Assembly: GCF_000150275.1 (NCBI RefSeq)
Contig: NW_002060944.1
Location: forward strand, 4,537,080-4,601,079
Direction of reading: 5' to 3'
Length of the DNA stretch: 64,000 nt
From: Trichoplax adhaerens
Lineage: Eukaryota > Placozoa > Uniplacotomia > Trichoplacea > Trichoplacidae
The notes under the pieces were generated by a model that worked only from the letters and a program-made list of their open reading frames with translations, was not told the origin of the DNA and did not search any database. Shown one piece after another: positions 11,689-25,000 of the stretch (within the stretch, counting starts at the first letter, position 1; every line of letters begins with the position of its first letter). A program made the position numbers and the translations under genes.

Positions 11689-14600
11689 GCTGATACTTTT
11701 AAAAGAAGTATAAAAGGTTATAAAACAAATGAATCTACAATAAAAAGTTTAAAGTTGTCAAAAGACAGTGCAATACGATGTGAAATGACAAGACCGATGA
11801 AATGATATAGCCGATTAGGTTAGGACAAGTAGGTGATATGATCATGTAAATAAATAGTAAGCAAGATTACTGTATAAAATTATTTTATCATTTCCAGCGG
11901 TAAAAGTTTTGATATAAGTAAATGGTATAGCAAATAGATACAGAAGATAATCAATAGGAAAATGACTTAAGATATACCAGTGAAATAAGAATCAGGATTA
12001 TACTAATTCTTGTATTGATAAATTTTATGAATAGTATTAATAACGTCAATCGTTTTTAGAATGGAAAGAACCAAAATGAATTTAATTTTACGCTATTTAC
12101 CACCAGAGAAATTGATCATTACAGCATCAGTATATGTTGTCTGACTTTTCTATAATGTATGATCGATAATGTAGTTAATATCGTTGCTAAAAGATTAACT
12201 CTTGACCAAGATCGTCTTCTTCTGAAAAATATTAATGATAATTTTCAGATTGAAGTTCCACTATTTATAATCCAGCAGCCTTGGTGATTTAGGTATCATT
12301 TGACTGTTATAAGTATTGCTATTGTTTTATTACCTTATATCAAGAATACTACGAATAATTAATCGATTATTGACATGTTGGCCTTAATAACTAAATTGAT
12401 TGTATCATTATTTTTTGTTATTATCAACATCACGTTAGCATATGCTTTATATTATTTCATAGAATAGCGTTATCTTGAATTTTAAATATATTATTACTAT
12501 ACTATGTTTGGCTGACGTCAATCAGGTTTGAAGTCGTCATTTACATGATTTGTAGGCATTAGTAAGACTAGTACTGTAAGCTATTAAACTAGTGATTTTT
12601 TCATATGTTTTAATAATTTGATTGTTCTCATGATTTTATTAGCGTTAGCTTAAAACAACTGTTCATTTAAATCGTATTGAAATTTCCTAGTTTACTTATG
12701 TCATACGATGTTCGTCGTATCGAATAATGATGTTGTTTGTTACAATAGCAGTGGTCATGCTTTAATGAAAAACAATATTTGTGCAAATATACAAAAGCTT
12801 TATTCTCTTCATTCTATTCCATACTATAGATAAAATTTTATAGGAAATTACGTATAAAGTTGTGGTAGTTCAAAGGTACTATAGTTTTTAAAGCTGATGG
12901 CATCATAAAATGCTATACAAAGATATACGGTATTATTTAAGTAAATTCTAGATTGCGTAAAAATTAGATTCTTCGAGTACAAGTAGATTGAAGAAGATAG
13001 GAAACTCAGTTTGATATCGAGTAGTCATACTTTTCGTCTATCATTTGATAATTTTTACCTAGATTCTTTAGGGAATTTTGAGTTAGAAAAGTTGTTTGGA
13101 ATCTGGTATTTGTAACAAATGTATGAATTGGTATATGGATATGATTTCCATTGGGTATTGTTAATTCTTATTATGAATAGCTCACATATTGTTAACATAT
13201 TGCCTTTTTTACTTACATCCTTGGTATAAGCTATCATTTGATTCAACACCTGATCAAAAGTAGAGTAATACGTCGTATTAAATCAGCGGATTAGGGATCC
13301 TTCCTTAATTAACTATAATCTGCAAACCTTTCCACTATGTTTCTTAAGATAACGATTATCGAATTTCAAATGTGATTACTTCATATTTTTAGCTTTCTTA
13401 TTACTACGGTTCTTTTCTTGAGCACCACCCTTAAATTTAGTTATGTCGTATTGTCAGGATGACTTACTGTATATATACGAGATAGAGAATTTTATACGAA
13501 AAATGAATGATTAGTTACAGTCCAGTTTTATCAGATCATATCAATTTTCTTCCATTTAGGAAAGATAGTTAATACTATTAACCTTTTAATTTTTAATGAT
13601 AAATGTAGCCTGAAATTGATCATAATATCGATTTAAGGTGATCAACAACATATATTCTCAAGTTATACCATCGTAATCTTTCATGAGTAAAGTAAAGGTG
13701 ACGGATTGCGATGAATCGAATCTTACACTCCCTGGGTGTACAGAAGATTATATCTATTGTAAATATAATCGTATCTACTCAAATAGTATCACGCTTTAAC
13801 GTACGTTATAACATCATCGATGAAATATTTGTTTACTTAGCTATTTAAATGCAGTCACATTAAATGCGGGTAATGTTTATGTTGCTACCTATAAAATTAT
13901 TATGTTCCCAATGAGGAATCTGAGAACTTGTAATATTTATTTAAATTAAGTCCAGTAGCGATATGTACTTAAAGACGTAAATGAAATCGTCAGACAAGTT
14001 AGCACACGGAGGTAAATAGAGACACTAATCAGTTGATACCTAGTAATGTAGACTGTAGTATAATGTAAAAGTAGTAAAAAAATGTCGCAATAAGAAATTT
14101 ATGATGCACAATATTTATTGTTATAATCTATGAGCTGATGTACCTTATTTCGTCAAAACTTTCGTTATGATATTTTTAAGACTGAAGTTTGTATATGTTA
14201 TATTGCTTCCTAAAAGTTGTTAGTATTTACGTGTTTGCACTGCAAGGATAATTCTATGTGGATTTCTTGTAAATAGGAAGAATTTGCATACTAATTTCTT
14301 GGCTATCAGCTTTCTACTACACTATTGGTCGCCTTTTATAATGGGAATAGCAATAATGGAAATATTTTTGATACAACTGCTACTTTTATATCATGCCTTG
14401 TATAAGCCGAGTAGCATCTACTTGTTTGAATTTATGGAAGGCGGAATTTGTACTTTTATATACTGTATGAACCTTTGCCACAAAATAGAAGTTTTTCCGT
14501 ACTTTATTTTATAGAAAATTATCTTGATAAAGGAATAATTGCTATTGTGCAGTATACGAGATTGCACAAGTGTCGATTTATAATCTAATTTAGCTCAGAC

Positions 14601-16939
14601 TATTTTATGGGCCTATTTAAATGTTGTTTTCAAAATTGCATGGAAATTTTTTTTACAAGTTAAGTGTTCAATGGTACAATAGCGTATATAGGACATGTAA
14701 TATACAAAGCAGCTCTAACTTAGATGCAGAGTTTAAATTGTAAATACTCATGACAGGTGCTTGCATACCTATATGCTGTATTGTAGCAAATGGAGGTTTT
14801 ATAAGCGGACATGTAACGCGCGATGATTATTAGTCACCGTACTAAGGCACTGCAGAGTTGTTTATGCTTATAAGCAATAAAGGTGTGATGACTAATAGGG
14901 AAACTTATGCTTAAGAAGTAACGTAATATTGTATCGATCGATAACAATCCTACTTTTAATTAATTATTGTTATGTCTTTGTCATTTTTCGATACATTATT
15001 ACATTTGATTAATATGATTTAGCTACTCCAGACTACTATTATAAGTTATAGTTTACAAAAATATAAAAGTACAACATCGCAAATTTGATATTGCAATTTT
15101 CAATTGATACTAATATGTGCATAACGTAATATACGAATATTTTGTATACCGTCTAGCATACTGTGAGTATATCAATTATATATGCTTTCAAAATGTCGAA
15201 AAGAATAGTTATTTACAAATTCTTTAAGAGTTAAGGATTCGATTTGTGAACGCAAAAGTCATGATTGAGCATGAACAGTCTGTTACGATGTAAGCTATAC
15301 AGCCATAGGATACCTATTGCATCCGTTATGCCATCAATATCATACGTTATCACTGCGCTACGACGTATACAATATCAGCCTGCCGTAGCAGTTTGCTTAA
15401 AAAGATCCAATCATTTCGACATGTAGTACGCGTAATACCGTTGAGCATTTTGAAGGCTTCAACGAATTCGATTATTATTCGCTACATTGTTGTGTACTGT
15501 ACAAGTGTACATGTATTGGTGTGGATGTGGACTTATAGAGTTAGTCCTACGGTACGACTTGAAGATAGTATGGATTGAAAGACTGTAGTATTTACTTCTA
15601 TAATTTAGCATTAATGTTATCAATCAGAAAAACTTGGTTGTATTTGAACAATCATTGGATTGCAGCATAACCAGTCTACAGTAGATAACCGTTAATTAAT
15701 GGCGATTGCTAACAATTTGGTATTGAGCTAGGGGCGATTTTCGATCGAGGTCTTTTGTAACTTTGTAAACTTGAAGGTCTCTGTACAATGATCTGCTGTA
15801 ACTGTAAATGTGGCAGAAAATGAATGAACTACTTGCTGATGTACACCTGGGCCGGCGTACTAATCATTCCGGGTTCTAATTTAGTTCCTGGTACTCTTAA
15901 TATAGTAACCTAAGTACGTGACTCAAGTTTTACCGTACTCGATTATTTCCTCAAGATTGAATTAATTAAATCCACTTTTATATAAGAATTCAAATATAGC
16001 CTGTACAATATGCAAGGAAATGACTTTTATGTCCATCGTTCCTATTAAGACGTACATATAACTTATTGGTGAAATAAATTGGAAGTATTGATTAATTGAT
16101 GTTTACGTAGCGATAGTAAAAATGGATTAGTTGATTTTTAAATGAATAAAATCTAGCCTCTTATACTGTAGTTGTAGATCGCTTCCAGTTGATATGTTCC
16201 CCTAGAAATAGATGATGGTCAGTTTGAAGTCATGCTGTAGGCAAATATGCAAGAGGACAAGCCTCACTTGCAGCATTTTACATTCACATTGGAAATTGCG
16301 TTTTATACTACAGAATCTGCAGGATAGGACTGCAATGAGGTAGCTCGTATCGTGCTATTCTCGTGCTACTAGAGTAGTTCCCCATTTCATAAAGTCTCGT
16401 TAACTGGATACCTTCAACATGGATAATCAAAGGCATTCAGTCGTGTTGACGTTTGCTGTTTAAACTTGTGGGCAACAATAACGTAAATGAATTAACATGA
16501 AAGAGATGGACCAAATCTCTGTAGGACTGCTGAAGAAAAGAGAGTGAGTGGACTCCGTGGATGAATGATGCAATGGTAGTGTCTGCAGCACAGTGTATAG
16601 TACTGTATGCTGCACTATACTGTACACTGTACACTGTAAAGCACAGTGACATGACAAACAATTTGATACAGTATGTATTGCCCTGCCTACAGTACATACA
16701 CTGTACTGTATTATGGGGAACAAACGTCACAGAACGCTACTACAGTACAGTACAGTATACAGTACAGTACATGTACAGTACAGTACTGTAGCTCTAATGC
16801 ATTGTTATAAAAGGATTCTCATTTTAGGGGTCTTTGACGCAAAGAGAATTTCCAAAGAAAGGGCAATAGAGAAGGAAGCAGTCGTACTGGACCGTAGAAG
16901 TTGAAATTAATTCCCCAAATCCCAAAGTCGAATTAAATC
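11689..16939. other. Intergenic, no recognised gene; palindrome-rich right end
   Basis: About 5.2 kb. Several short open frames exist on both strands (for example 14284-14514, hydrophobic) but none has a family signature or a consistent exon chain. A minus-strand mini-exon candidate at 13216-13248 has a good acceptor and a gtaagt donor but no partner. The right end (from about 16,560) is dense in TACTGTA/TACAGTA motifs. Confidence 0.5.
16586..16790. repeat. Cluster of TACTGTA/TACAGTA palindromic motifs upstream of ATF6
   Basis: Many overlapping copies of the 7-mer TACTGTA and its complement TACAGTA, joined into GTACAGTACAGTA-type strings, lie 150-350 nt upstream of the ATF6 start. They create short open frames on both strands that are artefacts of the repeat. 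Smaller clusters occur in ATF6 intron 1 (near 17085-17120) and elsewhere in the window. Confidence 0.8.
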
Positions 16940-19900
16940 ATGGATCAGGGTTTACACGACGAATTGGATCCCCACTATAATCAAGCAGATGGCTTCAATA
17001 CCGCAGATTGGGGTAAGGAAACTAGTAAAAGTATTCTTTCAAAAATGATTCTATTTTTCAATGAGAATGAGCGATCATAGACTGCTGTACACTGTACACT
17101 AGAGTGTACAGTACGCGTACAGTATGTGGACGGCGTACAAGAGTCACTCACGCAAGTTACTGAATAAGGATCATTGCCTTTCCAATTTAAAATTACTTCT
17201 TTGACTTCTCATTTCCAACACCACTCGTTATCATGATGAAAGACCGTTTCTGATACTACAGTATAGAGAAATAGACTTATAATCCTAGTAAACCTGTTAG
17301 GTTAAAGGGTTAAAGAATAATGAATTCTAAGTACGGATAAAATTGCTGATGGCATTACAGTACAACAGAAAAGGACGCTTATCTTTCGCTTTACTGTAGC
17401 GTTGTACAGTATAGAAGACTGGATAAGAGTTTATAATTTTTTTTTATATTATTACCAATGTCGATTTCGATAGCGATGTCGTACAACAGATACAGTACAT
17501 TAATATCGAGTCAAAAATTGTATAAAAATCTCATTGATTTTTATTCTATTTCTTGATGATCAACAGTGGTATAATATACCTATATCCTATACTGTATTTA
17601 CAGTATTACACAGTCAAAATTAACACAAGTACAGTAAATGTAGAACAGAAATATTTGAAAATAGAAAATTTAATTAATTGTTGGTAATAGCAGTACAGTA
17701 TATAAGTTTTCTCAAAATAATTTTCGTATTCTTACTGATAATTTCATGTCAGACGTATTCTAGGATACAGTAGTCTATAGTTAGAACAGTAATGGTATAG
17801 AAAGTAATTAATCTTCATCTCTTTAATATCCGTGCATGATTTCGTATTATGTCAGCACTTCCTTGTACTGTACTGTACTATAGTACTGTAGTAGTTGTTG
17901 GGCGGTATACAACATTGTTAGTGCAAGAGGTCAATACTCTGTGTAAGGTAGCGCGTGGCTATTTGAGCAGGTAGACTACCTGTTACTACGGTGACAAACC
18001 AGTCGCCCATCAAGCAATCGGCGTTACCATGTAGATGAAAAATATTAGGCAATTGAAAGAATTTCTCATCATTGTGACTTAGTTCGCCTTCAATCAATGC
18101 TAAATAATTACAAACTATAGTACTATTCTGAAACTGATGAAGTAGAGGTTATCAAGGATGGAGAAATTTTAAAGTTGTAGTAATAACAAACGTATACTGC
18201 ACTATCGATGTAGACGAGACTGTGAACTTGTTGATATACGTATAATGTCACTTGTCTGTACACAAACTCATCGACAGCCAAGATCTTTCTAATTACTCGT
18301 GCTTACACTCATGCCGATATCGTTAGTATTATCTGTAATCTTGGTAAATTTTACACATAAAGCTTCGCCACTACATAGCCAGTTTATACTTTTTAATTGC
18401 CCTCTAATTTTTCCCTTATTGTAGAACATGATTGTAATACAGTACTTGTATATGAGAATGACGCTGAGTAAATTTATCAATGCATATTTGGACCGACAAT
18501 AACATTTATACGATATGACTTTATAAAATACCAAATTGATTAAAGCTACAATTGCATCTTGAACTGCAATCTGTAAATTGTAAATGATTCTAATGTTAGC
18601 TTGTTATTTAATATCCTCCTTCGACTTTTAGACATGGACTGTCAACAATTTGACCTAGAAAATGGCGAATTGGACACCATGCTGGACAAACTTGTCGATC
18701 AACTACCTCGAGTACCGGTAAATATTGTCTTTCTTTTTCAATAAAGATATAGTAGGCACCTAGGGCAGTTATCATCTTCGCCAGCTGAAGATTTGTAACG
18801 GACACACTATAGATTGTTATCTGTTTTTTGTTGTTATTACTACGTACGCATCTGATCAGCGGATACTTTTGCTACCGTACTCACACCTCCGTATTAGTGT
18901 TTTTCGTTGAAAGGGACTATGTTAATTACAAGTAGACAATAGTTGTAGTACTTTGTAGACCGCATATGGAGGAAGATAATGCCTAATGTACTGTTCATAG
19001 CGCACAATGCTGCGTGCATTTTAGTATTACGGTACTTTGATGGAAATTGTTTTACTTGAGCTGTAGGTCGTCTGAATACGTGATGTTACACATATCCACT
19101 GTATTTCCTGATAGCAAACATTTGTCCTTTTCGCTTTGCCGTTAGCCTTTATTATTAAAACTTGACAACCGTATTGATTATAGAATTATATGCCTATTCA
19201 ATATGTTTGACCTTACTAGTTATCGAATTTATGATCTGGGTAGCATGTACTGTAGATAATATCTAGTGCACATATTATCTTTGAATCTGAGAATTTTACA
19301 ATTAATTATGTATCAAATACAGCAATGGATTATTAATACAGTATCTTAGTATCATACTTAAATCGCTATTTTTAGAATTAAAATAATTAATATACTGAAT
19401 CTGCTTGGGTAGTACGTTACACTGCATGAAGATACAGTCGTCAGTTAACAATGCTTCTTTTCCTGTTGAAAACAATAATGGAAATCACGTCGTATGTGTC
19501 AAACTGGTCTACCTCATCTGCATGTATTGCACTGCCTGAAAATATTTTTGAATTAATAATTAAAATGCGTATGTATAGTGAAGAATCTCCAATAACAAGT
19601 TTTGTACTTGTGTGTTAAACTCAAAAACATTAACCCAGCAATTAACATACATTATGATCTAGTATCGACAGAAACACCTGTCTAACGGCGAACTAGAGTG
19701 ATATTTCTCTACACAATGAAACTCTCACGTATTATTTTTGTTGTTGTCTTTATCGCATTTACGGTAATGCATATGTTGTACATTTCCCTTAAGAAAAGAA
19801 AGCCATCTACAGATTTTGTTACGAATTCTTTTGTATTGCAGCGTCTGTATTTATAATAAAAAGCTCTTAGTTTTTTATATAAACATTGATTAAACAAAAA

Positions 19901-22900
19901 TATCTAATTTCTTTCTTCTGAAGGATTCGAATTGGGGCAAATCATTAGAATTTGACGATTCTTACATTGACGAATGGCTTGTTGATAACTGCGAATCGCC
20001 AGAAAATAGTCACGATAGTGGTGGTATGTTATTTAATTTATATCAGAATTGACTTTTTAGTAATGTTAAATGAAATATAGAAACAGTATTTGTACTTTAA
20101 TAGTAAATGAAATGATACATTGAAAAAGAATAGCGAGTTTGATTGTTACGAGAGACAGAGCCCGTAGGCTGTTCTTTGTTATGTTAATTTTCTTGAAGAT
20201 TTAGTATAGTATGTAACCGCTACAGGGTGATAGTAAGTACTGTACACTTATCAACTGAAAAGATTACTCCAATGTTCTACTAGAAACCAAGCTTTAGTAA
20301 GTGGTAGTCCCTATTGTACGTATATAGTACTACATTTGTTACTATTGAATGTGGTCAAAAGTAGGTTTATGTTGCAGCTTTATTTACAACATTGAAAAAA
20401 ATTGAGGGTTAGATTTTTAGCGGCTAAATAACCATTTTTTTTGATGTTTTTATTACCTAGTTTATCTTAAATCTGAGCCTCTTTCGCCTTCGAATTCTCT
20501 TGGCAGTTCATCTTCTTATCAGGTACGTTATCATTCGATTTTGTTTTCGAATTTCTTTAAATTGAGGATCATATGATTCGTATCATATAGTACTGTTATT
20601 TTTGATATAGCAGCTAGTCCTCGTGCTTTATAAATTGATATGCAGTGCGCTGTTTACCATATATATAAGTATACGCGTGTATTCAATCTAGAAGTTTGAA
20701 ATTATACAGTTTTATGGACAGTAGTAAATTAAGTTTTCAACGTTAATTAACTGATGTAAGTGGTGTTACGAATAGTACTAATATCACCGACATAATTGTT
20801 GCATTAATACCAGGTCTCTAATGCATCCGTGGCCCCATCGCCAAATAGTGAATCATCAATAAAAATAGAATCACCACCAATAACTCCACCACAAAATCAG
20901 TATATTCCAAAGGATGTCCAACAGACAGGTACCGGTATATTATTATCAAATTTCTTAATAAATTGTCGGTAATAGCTGTAGTAGAAGAACCTCAGCAATT
21001 ATGAATCATACGTACAATAATTTATCAATAATATTCGGGTATTCGTTGGCTTTTTCTCACTTATGCAATTTTTAAAATTAAAATTTTAGATATTAGTCCT
21101 AATTCTCATGCAAACTATAACAAAGTACCGCTCGTATCCTCGGTGCGAAAGATACCTTTAGCTCATGGTCGAAGCGGGACTTCATTTACGGTGAGTGTGT
21201 TTACCACTTTTAATAATTTTACTAATATATAGCAAGTTAATTGTATTACCTTTATCGTATTAGATCTAATTATTTATGTCTTTTACTCTCTTACATAGTC
21301 CTTAGAGGAAGAGATTGTTAATAAGCCATTGCCAGCTGTCGATACGACTAAATTTTCAACAGTCGAGGTTCGATTTAGAGTCTGCGCTAATTTTTTACAT
21401 AACCGTATCAAGATTATATCTTTTTATAAGGCAATAAAGTGTTGTTATTACTCTTATTATCCACATAATTTACTTATCATTCTTTATTACAGTTGAAGGC
21501 ATATAAAAAGTTACAAAGGAAAATTAAGAATCGTGAATCTGCTTGTTTATCGAGAAAGAAGAAGAAGGAGGTGAGAAAATTGCAAAAATATAATTTTTGA
21601 TTGATTTCCTAAACAAACATCAAGAAAATTTATATATATCTCTTTTAATAATTTGTAATCAAATATATAGTATTTACAAAGTTTGGAGACCGAGCTTAAT
21701 CAGCAAGCAGCTTTATGTAATCGTTTAAAATCAGAGAATGAGTCTCTAAAGTTAAAAATTCAACAGTTAGAACAAGAAGTGAGTTTAAATTTGGATGATG
21801 TTTAATTTTATTAGACTTTTAATTAAATACATAAATGATCAATATTCATATCATGCTTTTTATTTTTAAGAGTGTTTACTCTAACGATGTTCTTCAATTT
21901 TCAGCAAATCTTAAGTTATTATCAATTTTTTTCAAATTTTAGAACGTTGCACTCAGACAACATCAGGAATCTGTAGAATCCAATACTAAATTTTCTTCTA
22001 ACAAATCTCATGTTGTACTCTTTATGGTTCTTTTGTTTGTTGGATTTAATGTAACCGTTCTGAATCTTACAAGGTATTATTATGACTTCATATTACTAAC
22101 TAATTTACGGGACATTGATGTTTTACATTAAATTAACATCGCAACTTTTATATTGGATTTGATAAATTCTAGTAGTAATACCGTTATCGATCAAATACCT
22201 GGTGATGATAGTATTTCAGTTTTACATGGACGTGCTCTGCTGTCTCATAAAGGAGAACAACCTGACATAATTATTGGTAGGCCATCACTACCACTAGAGC
22301 ATAGCAAGTCATACAAAGAGTTTGAATCATCATCCACTGGCTGTTCGCCTGTGCTAAATAAGACCGAAACACAACGGTAACAGAACAAGATGTTGATCTC
22401 TCAACAGGATCTTGCGCAATATTAACAGCACTAGCTAACACAGTATGTATTTAATATAGTAATGTTGTGTTTTTACTATTAGAATTTCGCGCACGCTTTT
22501 AAAATGGCATCAACGACAGAAGGTAGAATATAATTTCATTCGTAAGAATTCTGTATTACAAGATAAAGAGGCTTTTCAGGTATTATGTTTGTATTTTTAT
22601 GCCCTTTTAGAAGATTTAAGTAATCGACTAAATAACTAATTTTTATCTTATAGAAGCTTGGATCGAACGAGCTTGCTATTAAGCCTGATAATGCCATTCC
22701 TAGGTAATATGATATTAAATTTGTTAACATATTTTTCGTCATTCCATGTATTTTCTTTCTTTCATATAATAAGGCAATAGATCGGTGAAATTTATTAATT
22801 TCTCTAACGATATTTGTATCTTACAGAAAAGAGTCTGAAGTTGATAACAACCAGATTGTACCATATTATAGTGACGTTTTCAGCAGGTAGCTTAAGTGAA

Positions 22901-23467
22901 TTCGTTTGTTTATAGCTATAATTTGCATGATACGTATGTAAGCTGTATGTATGTTTAATTTACAAAACGAGATATTAAGAGAAACTAGTCCATTGCATTA
23001 TTATTGACTTTTTTAATTGGTCGGTAATAGAAATTTCTAACTCTGTATTTTTTCTAGTGCACGCGATTACGTCTCCAAAATGTTCAATCAGAGTGTCGAT
23101 ACGTTTTATGTCGTAACATTTAAGAAAGATTTATATTTATATCCACCTACAACTGGTAACAAGAATCAAAAGCAACGGCTGTCTCTAATTATGCCAGCTT
23201 TTAATGGTCAGTGCATCTTGAACGCTGAAGGAGTTACTTATTATGTGTACATGTATAAATACTACACAGTAAAAACAATATAATCTGAAAAATTGGCATT
23301 GATTTTTAACTGAACGTTATTTTTTGATTGAATTAGAAACTTACATGACAACAATGGTGAAAATCGATTGCGAGATTTCAAATATGACCTTCGTCAAGTT
23401 AAATATACCTTCAGCTCTAGCAACTGACCGTTTTAGCTGGTTTCAATCTGCTCCGTCAGTGTTGTAA
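16940..23467 (+). CDS. ATF6: ATF6-type ER-membrane bZIP transcription factor
   Basis: Sixteen exons: 16940-17012, 18632-18717, 19924-20023, 20461-20522, 20814-20928, 21090-21190, 21299-21367, 21493-21570, 21671-21778, 21943-22073, 22173-22376, 22483-22579, 22654-22703, 22827-22886, 23058-23206, 23337-23467; 537 residues, all phases agree. The N-terminus is acidic and Ser/Pro-rich (activation domain). The basic region (residues about 203-228) has KNRESACLSRKKKKE, then a leucine zipper (229-264) and one membrane segment (about 288-306). On the luminal side a site-1 protease-type RALL lies at 328-331, and the conserved luminal core includes DTFYVVTFKKD. In the family, ER stress lets the protein reach the Golgi, where S1P and S2P release the bZIP part to activate unfolded-protein-response genes. 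The protein is shorter than human ATF6 (about 670), mainly before the bZIP. Exon 2 is supported by phase: skipping it breaks the frame. Confidence 0.93.
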
Positions 23468-25000
23468 ATGATGACTTATAGCTGATTAAGGCACTAATAG
23501 CTATCCTCTTCGAATAAATAATTGAATATGGTATTAATAACACTGTTAATAAATTGAGATTATATAACAAATTTCGCAACGCTAGACGTACGAAAAAAAT
23601 TGTCATGAGCAATTTAAGAATGAATCATTTTATCACTATAATTTACCGTACAGCGTGAAATCTTTAAACCTTGTACGTCATAACTATTTAAATCTAACGA
23701 AATACAATTGTCAACTTAAAAAGAAAATAGCGATCTTTGTTCTCCTATTCGTGATGTTCATGGGTTGCCAGATTGTACTCAATACTATAGCTTAAATAAA
23801 CTTACAGATACAACGTAGTATTGCTTAAACCTATTTTGTTTGATGTATTTTCATCTTTAATCACATCATTAAGAACTATCGTCAATTGTATATCAATGCT
23901 ACTAGCTTTGCGAACTCGTATTCCGACATCAGGCACAAGACTGTAGTTTCTATGTGAATAAATTTAATTTAATAAAATTGGCAAAGTTAAAAGAGTATAA
24001 ATTTATATCAATGTTTATTTCATTTGTAACTGAGTTTAATGAGAAACAATCACAAAAGGATAAAATTTTTGCATTAAGGATATATGCTCAATCTATAATT
24101 TAAAGATTTTTCGGTTAAAGTCGCATGTCATATAAAAAACTGTAATGTGATAGTACAACATGCGTCAGTAGAAAGTGGTTATATTTATGAACAAGTGTCA
24201 TGAATTCGACATAAGATATCTACTATTATAGCATTAGGAGCTATTTGCCTGACTCGAATGTTTGAGTATAAAAAATTTACGATTATAATATTACAATATA
24301 TTGTGTTTAATCTTGGTCAGGGCTCTAGGGGTTATAGTCGTTCATACAACATTAATATATCATTTATAGCATACAAATAGATTTGTAGTGTAACATATAG
24401 GATATTTCTAAACAGATGTTCTTTTTCGTATTATTCTATGTAATAATACACCGTCATATACATTAAATTTAACTTAAATTAAATTAGTTGTAAATTGTGA
24501 TACAGGTATTCACCTTTTAACGCTTTAAAAACTCTTTCTTAACTCAAGCAAACAAATTAAGTGATTGCTTATTTTGTACAAATAATAATAGGGTATCGAT
24601 AATACATTTGTATAGCACTTAAAATGTAGTCCAATAATAGCGATTCAGAGCCTTAAAAATGGATTTCATTTGTATACAATACCATTTTGCAGTAATTGAG
24701 CAAAAATAGCTCATCACCAAAATAATCGTTAGTAGTTAATATTACTGTGGTAAAAAAGCCGGTACTTGCTGTTGTACAGACGATAATGAAAACATGAGGT
24801 GACTCCTCACCAATTTAAGGCATACATGAGTAAATAAATGATATCAACTGCTTGACAGTCTCAATGAACGACATGAATATTATTTCATAAAAATAATCGG
24901 AGATTTTCTTATTCATGAACGTCGACGGAATCAAAATTATGTTGTAAGGCCATTCACTGTACATTTACTTCAGCTATAAAAATAATAAATGAGGATAATG
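23468..25000. other. Convergent spacer between ATF6 and PBX
   Basis: About 1.5 kb of AT-rich DNA between the 3' ends of the two genes. It holds the ATF6 polyadenylation signal and probably the PBX 3' UTR. No further gene or repeat seen. Confidence 0.5.
23513..23518 (+). terminator. Polyadenylation signal of ATF6
   Basis: Canonical AATAAA about 46 nt past the ATF6 stop codon, a usual distance for a short 3' UTR. Confidence 0.5.

Noticed and set aside
13055-13440. Minus-strand mini-exon (VLNQMIAYTKD, gtaagt donor) and a nearby Lys-rich open end
   Set aside because: The Lys-rich piece has an in-frame stop just upstream and no acceptor in the right place; the mini-exon has no partner in phase.
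14284-14514. Hydrophobic open frame of 76 codons
   Set aside because: Starts with a non-ATG codon, no charge pattern or family motif, and AT-rich DNA easily yields Leu/Ile/Phe-rich frames.
16437-16904. Several overlapping open frames of 63-97 codons on both strands
   Set aside because: They arise from the TACTGTA/TACAGTA repeats, which lack stops in several frames; no start context, family or splice structure.
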